A stretch of 6,053 bases of DNA from a bacterium. GTDB taxonomy: Bacteria; Desulfobacterota_D; UBA1144. Position numbers and translations under genes: made by a program. The notes beneath the pieces were generated by a model, which searched no databases, was not told the DNA's origin, and saw only the letters and a program-made list of their open reading frames with translations. Location of the stretch: positions 11,663-17,715 of the forward strand of contig NZXA02000010.1 in the NCBI GenBank assembly GCA_002697665.2. The letters run 5' to 3'. Positions 5,965 through 6,053 of this stretch are shown here, one piece after another (the stretch's first letter is position 1; each line of letters starts with the position of its first letter).

Positions 5965-6053
5965 ATGAAATCATTTAATACATTATTTATCGTTTTTTTT
6001 ATTTTTTTTGCTTTATTAATAACGTCTGATGTAAATTCACAGGAGAGCGCCGT
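5965..6053 (+). CDS. skp: Secreted protein, probable periplasmic chaperone Skp/OmpH (partial, 3' end outside window)
   Basis: Only 29 full codons lie in the window. They encode a clear Sec signal peptide: a Lys at position 2, a strongly hydrophobic, Phe-rich core at about 7-19 (LFIVFFIFFALLI), and a plausible signal peptidase I site after VNS (23-25), giving a mature protein that starts QESA. There is no lipobox cysteine. Nothing visible is specific to Skp, so the name rests on position: directly downstream of bamA, skp/ompH is the common neighbour in this type of cluster. Skp is a trimeric, coiled-coil periplasmic chaperone that holds unfolded outer-membrane proteins for BamA. The start is well defined by the AGGAGG at 5954-5959. 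Another small secreted protein is the main alternative. Confidence 0.6.
   Translation, partial: MKSFNTLFIVFFIFFALLITSDVNSQESA

Overview
The window is a gene-dense, AT-rich piece of a Gram-negative (diderm) bacterial chromosome. All genes lie on the + strand, and apart from 3 bases before lysS and 27 bases after bamA every base is coding. The order lysS, Lol permease, lolD, bamA, skp-like is one I know from Deltaproteobacteria-type genomes (Desulfobacterota, Geobacter relatives and neighbouring lineages), where lpxD, fabZ and lpxA usually follow. The low GC and near-absence of spacers suggest a streamlined, perhaps marine, member of that broad group. The exact lineage cannot be fixed from this sequence alone.

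Layout: 1-405 is the C-terminal third of an MFS transporter, cut by the window edge. 409-1878 is a complete class II lysyl-tRNA synthetase (lysS). 1875-3017 is a LolC/LolE-type permease, 3014-3646 a LolD-type ATPase, and 3643-5937 a complete BamA with five POTRA domains and a beta-barrel. 5965-6053 is the start of a secreted protein, by position the periplasmic chaperone Skp/OmpH. lysS/permease, permease/lolD and lolD/bamA each overlap by the same four bases (ATGA). The next start has instead the only full AGGAGG Shine-Dalgarno in the window, with a possible promoter just ahead of it.

The cluster joins protein synthesis (LysRS) to outer-membrane biogenesis. The Lol transporter extracts lipoproteins from the inner membrane for delivery to the outer membrane, BamA inserts outer-membrane beta-barrels, and Skp carries unfolded barrels across the periplasm. 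No RNA genes, mobile elements, CRISPR arrays or terminators were seen.

The gene set is ordinary, but the Lol transporter is not. The ATPase has serines where the Q-loop glutamine and the LolD-typical His-containing stretch should be, and its signature motif reads LSSGE. The permease has a shortened, lysine/isoleucine-rich segment where the LolA-binding Hook of LolC normally lies. These co-located departures are the most interesting observation here; whether the transporter still works as a standard LolCDE is open.
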